Source: Bacteroidales bacterium UBA3824
GTDB lineage: Bacteria; Bacteroidota; Bacteroidia; Bacteroidales; UBA3824
Reading direction: 5' to 3'
Length of the DNA: 25,150 nucleotides
Assembly: GCA_002393195.1 (NCBI GenBank)
Contig: DGIK01000206.1
Span: 215-25,364 of the forward strand
This document shows, in pieces, positions 7,785-14,489 of this stretch (positions are counted from its first letter, which is position 1; each line of letters starts with the position of its first letter). Below the pieces are notes generated by a model. The model had not been told where the DNA came from. It did no database searches and worked only from the letters and a program-made list of their open reading frames with translations. The position numbers were made by a program, and so were the translations under genes.

Positions 7785-8582
7785 ATGATCGTAGATACAA
7801 TGACACACCAAGAAATCGTAGCCGATTTCCAAAAGATTTTGTCCAAGCATCGCGACAGTATTGTGGCGAGAATGGACAAGGAGGTCCATAGGTTCTTCCT
7901 GAAAAAAAGAGGACGTAACAAGAGCAAGAGAGATGTCCGATTCAAAGCAATCCATCGCAAAGTTGACCACAATTCAACTTTGTGGGTGATTCCTATCAGT
8001 CCCGACCACCAGACATTCGAAAAACTGGGACCGCAAGCCATCTTCTACCTGACATTCCGCAAGGACAACAAACTATGTGTCTTGACAGAGGCGGCCAACA
8101 TCTTTGGCGAGCGGAAGTACAACTTCTTCACCAAACATCTGTTTGACAGATACATTGAAAGGTATCTCGCAAACAAAGTCAATCACAAAATTGACTTAAT
8201 GGACGCTGTGAACCATTTCTTGGAACACAATCCAAACATAGCGCGTGTTCCTTGCAAAATGCCACGGTATCCTACCAACAACTACATTGCAGCGACCGAC
8301 ACCGACGGAATAATCACGGGAATGGAGATTGACGCCTCGATAATGGAGTACAAGACCTACTATGGTCAGGAAAAACTCAAAGACGACCAATTGATGTCGG
8401 CTCTGAACAGCAAATGCCATCTTACTGCGCTGTCCCAGGTACAAGCCATATCCAAATTGTTGCTGATGCAAAGTCCTCAGCAACTGAAACACAGTGCAGA
8501 AACAATTCAAAAAATACTGAATGATGAATACAACAACATACAACGACTTGAAAATCAACTTCCATTTTACGGAATGTTGTAA
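7785..8582 (+). CDS. Unrecognised protein preceding the viperin-like gene (265 aa)
   Basis: First gene of the second operon. I cannot name its family. It has a basic N-terminal region (FFLKKRGRNKSKRDVRFKAI, about residues 37-56), then strand-like segments (AIFYLTFRKDNKLCVLTEA) followed by NFFTKHLFDRYIERYL (about 113-128). The pattern T-x-H-x3-RY-x2-R also occurs, from memory, in uncharacterised Bacteroidota proteins and loosely recalls the H/R-rich motif of small ribonuclease-toxin folds such as DUF4258; this is only a resemblance. A second segment, DGIITGMEIDASIMEYKTYY, follows near residue 175. There is no signal peptide or membrane segment. The start is ATG 7785; ATG 7800 is possible. Its last 62 bases overlap the viperin-like gene in another frame, so the two are translationally linked. 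Confidence 0.85.
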   Translation: MIVDTMTHQEIVADFQKILSKHRDSIVARMDKEVHRFFLKKRGRNKSKRDVRFKAIHRKVDHNSTLWVIPISPDHQTFEKLGPQAIFYLTFRKDNKLCVLTEAANIFGERKYNFFTKHLFDRYIERYLANKVNHKIDLMDAVNHFLEHNPNIARVPCKMPRYPTNNYIAATDTDGIITGMEIDASIMEYKTYYGQEKLKDDQLMSALNSKCHLTALSQVQAISKLLLMQSPQQLKHSAETIQKILNDEYNNIQRLENQLPFYGML

Positions 8583-9348
8583 TTTCCGCTGCAAATTCTG
8601 TTTTGCACCATTTGCTAACAAAGTGCTTCCATTTGACGCTTTGCTGCAAATAATACAGAGAATTGCAGAATCCAAAAGTTGCACTGCAATCAACTTTGCG
8701 GGAGGAGAACCGACAATCTATGGCAAATTGGTGGAATTGATACAATTTGCCAACAACAGCGGACTGAAATGTTCGCTGATTACCAACGGCTACAACCTGA
8801 CAGACAAAATGTTGGCAGACATTCTGCCACACATCACAAAAATCGGGTTCTCAGTCCACTCATTCAACGAGGAAACGAAAAAGGCGATAATGTCGTGCAC
8901 CACCAACCTCAGCACCCTGACCAACAATCGTTTAAACGATTTGTGCAACCAAATTGCGGCTTCGGGTTATGATTGTAAAATCAAAGTGAACACCGTTGTT
9001 TGCAGCCTAAACAAAGACGAGGAGATGGTTTCAAGCATAATGCAACTTCCTTTGTCTCAGTGGAAAATTCTCCGCTGCCAAAAGAACGCAAGAAATATGT
9101 CAATGACCATTTCTGACGATGAGTTTGAAATGTTTTGCAACCGCAATATCGGATTCAAAGGCACTATCATTGAGAATGATATGTACAACACGTACATAAT
9201 CATCAACCCGCAAGGCAATTTGGTATTCAATAGCGGTCTGACATATACAAAATGTGGAAATGTTTTGACAGACAATATTGACGAATTACTTGTCGGATAC
9301 CCACTGCGGATTGATGAATACAACAAGCGAGAAAAATATGCAACATAA
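8521..9348 (+). CDS. Viperin-like radical SAM enzyme (275 aa)
   Basis: Radical SAM protein whose segments line up in order with viperin (RSAD2 and prokaryotic pVips). These are INFHFTECCNFRCKFCF, with the 4Fe-4S ligands C20, C24 and C27; INFAGGEP (57-64); LITNG (86-90); CKIKVNTVVCSLNKDEEM (152-169; human KINSVINRFNVEEDM); LSQWKILRC (178-186; human VRWKVF); ISDDEFEMF (197-205); and NTYIIINPQGNLVF (223-236). Viperins convert CTP, GTP or UTP to 3'-deoxy-3',4'-didehydro nucleotides that terminate viral RNA synthesis. Two spots differ from human viperin: SCDSFDEE becomes SVHSFNEE, and the GRG that follows is not evident, so substrate choice may differ. The start at 8521 (or 8524) lies 62 bases inside the preceding gene, and the cluster motif itself is encoded in the overlap, so no later start is possible. 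No nucleotide kinase gene, a neighbour reported for some pVips, is adjacent. Confidence 0.78.
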   Translation: MMNTTTYNDLKINFHFTECCNFRCKFCFAPFANKVLPFDALLQIIQRIAESKSCTAINFAGGEPTIYGKLVELIQFANNSGLKCSLITNGYNLTDKMLADILPHITKIGFSVHSFNEETKKAIMSCTTNLSTLTNNRLNDLCNQIAASGYDCKIKVNTVVCSLNKDEEMVSSIMQLPLSQWKILRCQKNARNMSMTISDDEFEMFCNRNIGFKGTIIENDMYNTYIIINPQGNLVFNSGLTYTKCGNVLTDNIDELLVGYPLRIDEYNKREKYAT

Positions 9349-9404
9349 TGGCGGAAGCCGAAAAGCCATAACAGAGTAGGCAAAAATTCAAATACGTTAC
9401 AAAA

Positions 9405-9560
9405 ATGTACACACAAGACGAATTGGACAACCACGCCAATCAACTGAATCCCAACAACGATGCGTACTGGGAATCACGCGGCTACAATGAACGTCCCGAC
9501 GATTGGGAAGACATCGTTTATGGCTGCGAGTATGATGACGATTACTATTTTGATGATTAA
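9405..9560 (+). CDS. Small acidic protein downstream of the viperin-like gene (51 aa)
   Basis: A short open frame from ATG 9405 to TAA 9558-9560, 56 bases after the viperin-like stop. The product is very acidic and rich in Asp, Asn, Tyr and Trp. It contains NQLNPNNDAYWESRGYNERP (12-31) followed by DDWED and a tail of Asp and Tyr. I have an impression of similar small proteins in other Bacteroidota (an NPNN-x2-Y-x2-SRG pattern), which supports a real gene, but I cannot name a function. Extreme acidity allows a DNA-mimic or regulatory role; that is speculation. It may be the third gene of the viperin-like operon. Confidence 0.6.
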   Translation: MYTQDELDNHANQLNPNNDAYWESRGYNERPDDWEDIVYGCEYDDDYYFDD

Positions 9561-9587
9561 ATCATTTTGGTAATCCAATGGAACTTT

Positions 9588-9622
9588 TGTGGCAGCTTTT
9601 TATTTAATAATTAGTTGCCACA
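9588..9622 (+). terminator. Possible terminator hairpin after the small acidic gene
   Basis: TGTGGCA (9588-9594) pairs with TGCCACA (9616-9622) across an AT-rich 21-base loop that begins GCTTTTT. There is no proper T-run after the stem, so this is a weak candidate for the end of the viperin-like operon. Confidence 0.35.
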
Positions 9623-9655
9623 TTGTTTCAAAAAAATGTTTGGAAATATATCATT

Positions 9656-9691
9656 GCTCGTCCCACTAATTGAGGCTTTGTCCGGTCCGTC
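9656..9691 (+). repeat. Left terminal inverted repeat of the MITE-like element
   Basis: 36-bp arm starting GCTCGTCCCAC; it pairs with 9980-10015 with three mismatches, all in the inner 11 bases. Confidence 0.8.
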
Positions 9692-9810
9692 AATTTGGAA
9701 TAGAAATTGATATTTTTCCTCAAAAAGATGGCACATTCCCAAAAATGTGCTATCGTTTGCAAACGAAAATCCCCGTCATCTGGCGGGAACGGACATATTA
9801 AATAAAGGCG

Positions 9811-9942
9811 TTACAATGCGCTTTGTACTTGACTAATTGAAATTTGGCCATTTCGATAATCCTTCAAGAGCAAAGCAACGGTGATGCCCTCTTGATTATG
9901 TTGATAATACGCTGTGCAGTATTGTGCGGTGGTTTTATGCAT
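9811..9942 (-). CDS. Possible 43-aa protein inside the MITE-like element
   Basis: An open frame from ATG (complement of 9940-9942) to TAA (complement of 9811-9813). The product begins MHKTTAQYCTAYYQHN and ends YRNGQISISQVQSAL. Its composition looks protein-like, and it is centred between the inverted repeats, with a small GC hairpin just after its stop. There is no recognised family, no promoter and no ribosome binding site, so it may be chance or a degraded remnant. Confidence 0.25.
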   Translation of the reverse strand: MHKTTAQYCTAYYQHNQEGITVALLLKDYRNGQISISQVQSAL

Positions 9943-9979
9943 ATAATTGTGGGGCTTTCGGCGTTGCTCGTTTCAGAAG

Positions 9980-10015
9980 GATGGGCCGGCCAAAGCCTCA
10001 ATTAGTGGGACGAGC
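9980..10015 (-). repeat. Right terminal inverted repeat of the MITE-like element
   Basis: Reverse complement of the left arm at 33 of 36 positions; its outer end reads GGGACGAGC on the plus strand. The flanking bases (CATT on the left, GACA on the right) show no obvious duplication. Confidence 0.8.
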
Positions 10016-10115
10016 GACAAAGTAAAATCCCACGTTTTTGTTTCTTATGGCTTCTAATCACAACTTAATACAATAACTTCTGATTCGGGATTTGCAGAAA
10101 AAAACATTCAAAATT

Positions 10116-10493
10116 ATGAAGAAAAGATTAATTTTCGGCTTGGCAGCATTGCTGACATTCTCGGCAGGCTTTGTTTCTTGTGGCGATGACGACGAAGAAG
10201 AAACAACCACCACGACCACAACAACTACAACCACCAACAATGGCAAGGAAGGCAAATACACCGTTGCTTACGATGCCGAAAACGCTTTTGGTGCAACTGG
10301 TTCCACTTCGGATCTTTGGGAAGAAGTGGACAACGGCACTGAAATCACAATCAAGGGTCAAGGCAAATTGGTTTGCGCTGGCAAAACCTTTGTCGGCTGG
10401 AACACCAAGAAGGACGGCACCGGCACACTCTACAAAGAGGGCGACAAATTGAAGGTTACTTCCAACATCACACTCTACTCCATCTGGCAGTAG
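10116..10493 (+). CDS. Small lipoprotein with a Listeria-Bacteroides (InlB B-type) repeat
   Basis: The 125-residue product has a lipoprotein signal peptide (MKKRLIFGLAALLTFSAGFVSC), with C22 as the lipidated residue. C22 is followed by GDDDEEE, an acidic stretch like the Bacteroidota lipoprotein export signal, so exposure on the outer surface of the outer membrane is likely. Next is a linker of eleven threonines, then one domain of about 75 residues ending in FVGWNTKKDGTGTLYKEGDK and ITLYSIWQ, the hallmark of the Flg_new / Listeria-Bacteroides repeat family found in adhesins and surface proteins. The start is ATG 10116; the upstream TTG at 10092 would only add residues before the signal peptide. 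It stands alone, ends at a bidirectional terminator, and probably contributes to surface binding. Confidence 0.85.
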   Translation: MKKRLIFGLAALLTFSAGFVSCGDDDEEETTTTTTTTTTTNNGKEGKYTVAYDAENAFGATGSTSDLWEEVDNGTEITIKGQGKLVCAGKTFVGWNTKKDGTGTLYKEGDKLKVTSNITLYSIWQ

Positions 10494-10540
10494 TAGTCTT
10501 GCGGACGACGTTGTTTTCCACCAATCTCCACCCAAAACCA

Positions 10541-10578
10541 AAAAGTTGACTTCCGACCTGTGTCGAAAGTCAACTTTT
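10541..10578. terminator. Bidirectional terminator between convergent genes
   Basis: AAAAGTTGACTT (10541-10552) pairs perfectly with AAGTCAACTTTT (10567-10578), and an inner CGAC/GTCG closes a short CTGT loop. The A-run and T-run on either side let it work for both the lipoprotein gene (+) and the Dabb gene (-). Confidence 0.85.
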
Positions 10579-10604
10579 ATTTTGTAGCAATAATTAATTG
10601 CCAA

Positions 10605-10907
10605 CTAAACCTCGTAATCCATACATACGCGGAGTTTGACGACGGGGCGGACGGTGCCGGTGGCAACTGCGACGTGCGCGGGGTGAACAGCATAGCCCTT
10701 CAACGCTTCCTCGCTCTCCATCAATGTATCCAACATCACATCGGCATTGGACGAGGGCAACGGATTGGTATTGACATTAATCTCCAACAATCCCGGAACC
10801 TTGCCTGCCAGACCTTCGAGACCCGACTTGATTGCAGCCTTAGCCGCCGACTTTTCTGTTGCGGACAGTTCGTCTTTCAACTGCCATAAAATAACGTGCT
10901 TTACCAT
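10605..10907 (-). CDS. Dabb (stress-responsive alpha/beta barrel) domain protein
   Basis: A 100-residue protein that is a single Dabb domain: MVKHVILWQLKDELSATEK at the N-terminus, then GLEGLAGKVPGLLEINVN, the family-typical PSSNADVMLD, and YAVHPAHVAVA near the C-terminus. Dabb proteins form dimeric ferredoxin-like barrels. Some members are stress-induced and others act as small cyclases or oxygenases; the substrate cannot be told here. The length is normal for the family. It lies 33 bases after the PIN-domain gene on the same strand and may be read through from it, although the pairing has no obvious functional logic. Confidence 0.88.
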   Translation of the reverse strand: MVKHVILWQLKDELSATEKSAAKAAIKSGLEGLAGKVPGLLEINVNTNPLPSSNADVMLDTLMESEEALKGYAVHPAHVAVATGTVRPVVKLRVCMDYEV

Positions 10908-10940
10908 TTTGTGTATATTGTTTTTATCTTGTTAATAATT

Positions 10941-11360
10941 CTAACATTCTATCAAATCCAACCCTTGCTCCCTGTAAAACGGAAATTTCAAATCACTTGA
11001 TATCAATGGGATTTTTTCGGTGATTGCTTGGGAGATTATGATGTGGTCTGACGGGTCGTAATGGTTGAAGGTTTCGTTGAGGACGAGATTTGCGTATGTA
11101 TCGGCGACCTCTTTGCGGAGAGGAAGGATTCGGATATCGAGGTCATCAGTTACTGTATTAATGACATCTTGCGCCTTCTTCCACTGTTTGGAACGGATTT
11201 TTTTGTTGTTGAAAAGGACGATAAGTTCACGCAAAGTCTCAAAACTTGCGTAGAGGGTGCAAGAATAGTCGTCAAACATATCGAAAACCTTACTGTCCAT
11301 TTTTTTTGCCTTATAAAGCATATCACACACGATACAAGTATCAAGCATCAATCTTTTCAT
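10941..11360 (-). CDS. PIN-domain ribonuclease toxin (VapC-like)
   Basis: A 139-residue PIN domain with the acidic metal-binding set in place: D7 (MLDTCI), E41 or E45 (FETLREL), D102/D105 (YDPSDHIII) and D123 (ISSDLKFP). VapC-type toxins cleave RNA, often tRNA or rRNA, and are held inactive by a co-expressed antitoxin. Here the upstream gene (11378-11695), 17 bases away, is the natural antitoxin candidate. The start is set by a strong AAGGAGG ribosome binding site at 11368-11374, rare among the genes in this window. It could also be a solitary PIN nuclease, but the gene order favours a toxin-antitoxin pair. Confidence 0.85.
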   Translation of the reverse strand: MKRLMLDTCIVCDMLYKAKKMDSKVFDMFDDYSCTLYASFETLRELIVLFNNKKIRSKQWKKAQDVINTVTDDLDIRILPLRKEVADTYANLVLNETFNHYDPSDHIIISQAITEKIPLISSDLKFPFYREQGLDLIEC

Positions 11361-11367
11361 TTGTTGT

Positions 11368-11374
11368 CCTCCTT
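11368..11374 (-). promoter_or_regulatory. Strong Shine-Dalgarno site of the PIN gene
   Basis: AAGGAGG (complement of CCTCCTT), 7 bases before the PIN gene ATG and just after the antitoxin-like stop codon. Most other genes here have no such site, so translation of the toxin may be set independently of the upstream frame. Confidence 0.75.
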
Positions 11375-11377
11375 ATT

Positions 11378-11695
11378 TTACTTGTATTCGTCCCTGAAAT
11401 TGACCATCTGAGCCCTCAATTCAGGATCAAGGACTTCAATAAAACCTTCGTGTGCCACTGCCCACGCCATTCTACCCTTCTTTGGAGCGGCGGTTTCTTT
11501 TACTTCCTCGGTTGCTGATTCCGTTGTTATTTCTGTTATCATTTCGTTGTCTTTTTGTTTGTATTCGTCTCTGAAATTCATCATCTGCGACCTCAATTCG
11601 GGGTCGAGAACCTCAATCATTCCCTTGTGCGTACTCATCCACGCCCAAGCCTTTGAAACCTTTTCTTTCGGTTTTGTATCTGTCATTGTTGCCAT
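11378..11695 (-). CDS. Putative antitoxin with an internal duplication (105 aa)
   Basis: A small protein made of two near-identical modules. Module 1 reads KGMIEVLDPELRSQMMNFRD (24-43) plus EYK; module 2 reads EGFIEVLDPELRAQMVNFRD (83-102) plus EYK. Each is preceded by a WAW/MAW motif. An acidic, Thr/Glu-rich linker (about 47-72) separates them. I do not recognise a named antitoxin family; the assignment rests on position directly before the PIN gene and on its size. Two copies of a toxin-binding peptide in one antitoxin could hold two toxin molecules. I chose ATG 11695 (MATMTDTK) because a TATCTTTG promoter element at 11729-11736 would put the start site just upstream; the open frame back to 11758 would cross that promoter. 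Confidence 0.65.
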   Translation of the reverse strand: MATMTDTKPKEKVSKAWAWMSTHKGMIEVLDPELRSQMMNFRDEYKQKDNEMITEITTESATEEVKETAAPKKGRMAWAVAHEGFIEVLDPELRAQMVNFRDEYK

Positions 11696-11728
11696 AATAA
11701 TCACCGTTTTAGATTTGATTTTACACCG

Positions 11729-11736
11729 CAAAGATA
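11729..11736 (-). promoter_or_regulatory. Promoter -7 element of the antitoxin-PIN operon
   Basis: On the minus strand TATCTTTG fits TAnnTTTG. TTTTG lies 19 bases upstream as a -33 element. It is the only visible promoter for the antitoxin, PIN and possibly Dabb genes, and it diverges from the parC promoter about 55 bases away. Confidence 0.75.
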
Positions 11737-11789
11737 ATGCAACGGAATGGAAAAGCAAAAATTTTTTTCCGCATTTACAAAAAAATCCT

Positions 11790-11797
11790 TACCTTTG
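11790..11797 (+). promoter_or_regulatory. Promoter -7 element of parC
   Basis: TACCTTTG matches TAnnTTTG, 35 bases before the parC ATG at 11832. No clear -33 element is seen, only T-rich sequence. Confidence 0.7.
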
Positions 11798-11831
11798 CAA
11801 TCCGAGCAAAAACTTATTTCGCAGCAAAACA

Positions 11832-14483
11832 ATGTCAGAAGAAATCAACGAAGAGGAAAAGAACATACAGCAGCCCGACAAGGGCGACAGCGACGACAGG
11901 ATAGCGGGCGGCGTGCAAAACCACCTGCATTTGAAGTCAGTATCGGGTATGTACCGCAATTGGTTCATCGATTATGCGTCATACGTAATCCTTGAACGCG
12001 CCGTGCCGGAAATCGACGACGGCCTCAAACCCGTGCAACGTCGCATTCTCCACGCTATGAAACGCCTCGACGACGGCCGCTACAACAAGGTAGCCAACAT
12101 CGTGGGCTTCACAATGCAATACCACCCGCACGGCGACGCTTCCATCGGCGACGCATTGGTGCAACTCGGTCAGAAAGAGTTACTTATCGACACCCAAGGC
12201 AACTGGGGCAACATCCTTACTGGCGACTCAGCAGCCGCGCCGCGTTACATCGAGGCAAGGCTCAGCAAGTTGGCATTGGACGTTGTATTCAACCCCAAGA
12301 CCACACAGTGGAAACTCTCTTACGACGGCCGCAACAAGGAGCCGATAACATTGCCAGTAAAATTTCCGTTGCTTCTGGCGCAGGGCGTGGAGGGCATCGC
12401 GGTAGGATTGTCGTCAAAGATATTGCCACACAATTTCAACGAACTGATGGACGCCTCGATTGCGTACCTGAGGGGCGAAGAATTTGTGTTGTACCCCGAC
12501 TTCCTGACCGGCGGCAGCATCGATGTTTCCAAATATCAGGACGGCGCGAGGGGCGGCAAACTGCGTGTCCGCGCCAAAATCGAAAAGGTAGATAAGCGTA
12601 TGCTCGCCGTCACCGAACTTCCCTACAGCACTACTACTGAGAGCCTTACGGAATCCATAAAAAGTGCGAGCGAAAAGGGCAAGATAAAAATCAAGCACAT
12701 CGACGACAAGACGGCGGCAACGGTGCGCATCGAAATTACCCTCAATCCCGACGTGTCGCCAGACGTAACAATCGACGCGCTCTACGCATTCACCGACTGC
12801 GAAATTTCGCTCTCGGCAAATTCGTGCGTCATTATGAACGACAAGCCGCACTTCCTCAGCACCACCGAAATCCTCAAACATTCGGTGGACCGCACGGTTG
12901 CTCTCCTGACACAAGAACTCCAAATTTTGCTCAACGAACTTGCCGACAGCTGGCACGACGCGTCGCTCGAAAAAATCTTCATCGAAAACCACATCTACAA
13001 CCTCATCGAGGACTGCGAAACTTGGGAGGCCATCGTGGAAACCATCGACACGGCATTGGAACCATTCAAACACCTATTGAAAAAGCCCGTTACCATCGAC
13101 GACATCACGCACCTTACAGAACTGAAAATCAAGCGTATATCCAAGTACGACGCTTTCAAGGCGGACAATTACATCAAGAGCCTCGAAAAACAGATGGAGG
13201 AGGCGCAATACAAACTCGACCACATCATCGACTATGCCGTGGAATATTATCAAGGCATCAAAGACAAATACGGCAAACTTTACCCAAGGCGCACCGAAAT
13301 CAAGAGTTTCGACAATATCGTGGCGACCGAAGTAGCCGTTGCCAACGAAAAACTCTATGTAAACTGGCAGGAAGGCTTTGCGGGAATGGCGTTGAAGAAG
13401 GACGAGTTTGTATGCAATTGCAGCAACTTGGACGAAGTGATTGTGTTCCACAAGACCGGCAAATACACGATTTCAAAGATTTCGGACAAGTTTTTCATTG
13501 GCAACGACGCCATCTATGTAAACGTCTTCCGCAAGAACGACGAGCGCACCATTTACAACGCCATCTACCGCGACGGCAAGACGGGCATCACATACGCCAA
13601 ACGCTTCAATGTCAAGGGCATCACCCGCGACAAGGAGTACGACCTCACGCAAGGCACCGACCACACGGAGGTTACATATTTTTCGGCTAATGCCAACGGC
13701 GAGGCGGAGACCGTGAAAATCGTACTCAAACCCAAGGCAAAACTCAAAAAACGCGCCTGGGAGTTTGATTTTGGCACGTTGGCGGTGAAAAACCGCGCCG
13801 CAATGGGCAACATCATCACCAAATATCCCGTCCACAAAATCACCAAGATGACCAACGGCGTAAGCACTTTGGGCGGATTGAACATTTGGTTTGACACCTC
13901 AATCGGCAAACTCAACACCGACGGACACGGCGAATACATAGGCGAATTTTCGGGCGACGACAAGATTGTAACAATCCGAAAGACAGGACATTATCGCATC
14001 ACTGGCTACGACCTCAGCACGCATTTTGACGACGACATATTCCTGATTCGCAAGTTTGACCCCGAGGAGATTTATTCGTTGGCATATTATGACGACGACC
14101 TGTTGTTCTGTTACCTCAAACGTTTCAAGATGGAACTTTCCGACAAGGAGCAATACCTTCTCGGCGACAGTAGCGACAGCAAGTTGTACGACGTCACCGC
14201 CGACCCCTACCCTCTCCTGCGCATCACATTTGGCGGCAAAAACGAGGGCCGTCCCGAAGAGACTATCAACGCCGTGGAGTTCATCGGCGACAAGAGTTTC
14301 CGCGCCCGTGGCAAGCGCGTAAGCAACTACGAGGTTGCCACAATGAAATTTGAGCACAATCCCGACGCACCCGCCGAGCCCGAACCCACTGATTCAGAGG
14401 ACAATCCCGACGACTGGGAGGACCCGGAATTTGAGGTAGTAAGGGTGGACGACGACGGACAGACGACGATGAATTTGATGTAA
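11832..14483 (+). CDS. parC: DNA topoisomerase IV subunit A
   Basis: An 883-residue type IIA topoisomerase breakage-reunion subunit, which with ParE decatenates daughter chromosomes. Motifs: YASYVILERAVPEIDDGLKP and VQRRILHAM (about 48-76), the quinolone-determining loop HPHGDASIGDAL (98-109), and the catalytic tyrosine Y139 in AAPRYIEARL. The N-terminus (SVSGMYRNWFIDYASYVI) is ParC rather than GyrA as I know Bacteroidota sequences. The position equivalent to E. coli GyrA S83 is alanine (A103), next to S104. A coiled-coil segment near KSLEKQMEEAQYKLDHIIDY is followed by a beta-pinwheel-like C-terminal domain and an acidic tail of Asp, Glu and Pro. The start is ATG 11832, after a promoter; the upstream open frame overlaps the antitoxin gene and is a shadow. 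It converges on the next gene with 6 bases between stops. Confidence 0.92.
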   Translation: MSEEINEEEKNIQQPDKGDSDDRIAGGVQNHLHLKSVSGMYRNWFIDYASYVILERAVPEIDDGLKPVQRRILHAMKRLDDGRYNKVANIVGFTMQYHPHGDASIGDALVQLGQKELLIDTQGNWGNILTGDSAAAPRYIEARLSKLALDVVFNPKTTQWKLSYDGRNKEPITLPVKFPLLLAQGVEGIAVGLSSKILPHNFNELMDASIAYLRGEEFVLYPDFLTGGSIDVSKYQDGARGGKLRVRAKIEKVDKRMLAVTELPYSTTTESLTESIKSASEKGKIKIKHIDDKTAATVRIEITLNPDVSPDVTIDALYAFTDCEISLSANSCVIMNDKPHFLSTTEILKHSVDRTVALLTQELQILLNELADSWHDASLEKIFIENHIYNLIEDCETWEAIVETIDTALEPFKHLLKKPVTIDDITHLTELKIKRISKYDAFKADNYIKSLEKQMEEAQYKLDHIIDYAVEYYQGIKDKYGKLYPRRTEIKSFDNIVATEVAVANEKLYVNWQEGFAGMALKKDEFVCNCSNLDEVIVFHKTGKYTISKISDKFFIGNDAIYVNVFRKNDERTIYNAIYRDGKTGITYAKRFNVKGITRDKEYDLTQGTDHTEVTYFSANANGEAETVKIVLKPKAKLKKRAWEFDFGTLAVKNRAAMGNIITKYPVHKITKMTNGVSTLGGLNIWFDTSIGKLNTDGHGEYIGEFSGDDKIVTIRKTGHYRITGYDLSTHFDDDIFLIRKFDPEEIYSLAYYDDDLLFCYLKRFKMELSDKEQYLLGDSSDSKLYDVTADPYPLLRITFGGKNEGRPEETINAVEFIGDKSFRARGKRVSNYEVATMKFEHNPDAPAEPEPTDSEDNPDDWEDPEFEVVRVDDDGQTTMNLM

Positions 14484-14489
14484 GAAAAA

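Larger units (their letters stand above)
9656..10015. mobile_element. 360-bp MITE-like element with 36-bp terminal inverted repeats
   Basis: Matching inverted repeats bound this stretch: 9656-9691 and the reverse complement of 9980-10015 agree at 33 of 36 positions, with the outer 25 bases (GCTCGTCCCACTAATTGAGG and on) identical. The interior is too small for a transposase. It carries a hairpin GATGGCACATT/AATGTGCTATC with a 6-base loop (9727-9754), the palindrome GTTTGCAAAC (9755-9764), a CCCG/CGGG hairpin (9772-9787), and a 43-codon frame on the minus strand (9811-9942). I see no clear target-site duplication. The element lies between the viperin-like operon and the lipoprotein gene in a 555-base stretch (9561-10115) without other genes. 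It would be mobilised in trans by an unidentified transposase, which is inference. Confidence 0.65.

Noticed and set aside
9656..10015. Complete insertion sequence
   Set aside because: No transposase fits within 360 bp and no clear target duplication is seen, so only a MITE-like element is claimed.
10200..10245. Simple ACN repeat as a possible CRISPR or microsatellite array
   Set aside because: It encodes the poly-threonine linker of the lipoprotein in frame; there are no spacers.
11547..11831. 95-residue N-terminal extension of parC
   Set aside because: It is antisense to the antitoxin gene and spans both divergent promoters; ATG 11832 gives a sensible ParC start.
12824..13690. 288-residue plus-strand frame inside parC
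   Set aside because: A +1-type shadow rich in Arg, His and Gln; parC is intact and conserved in its own frame.
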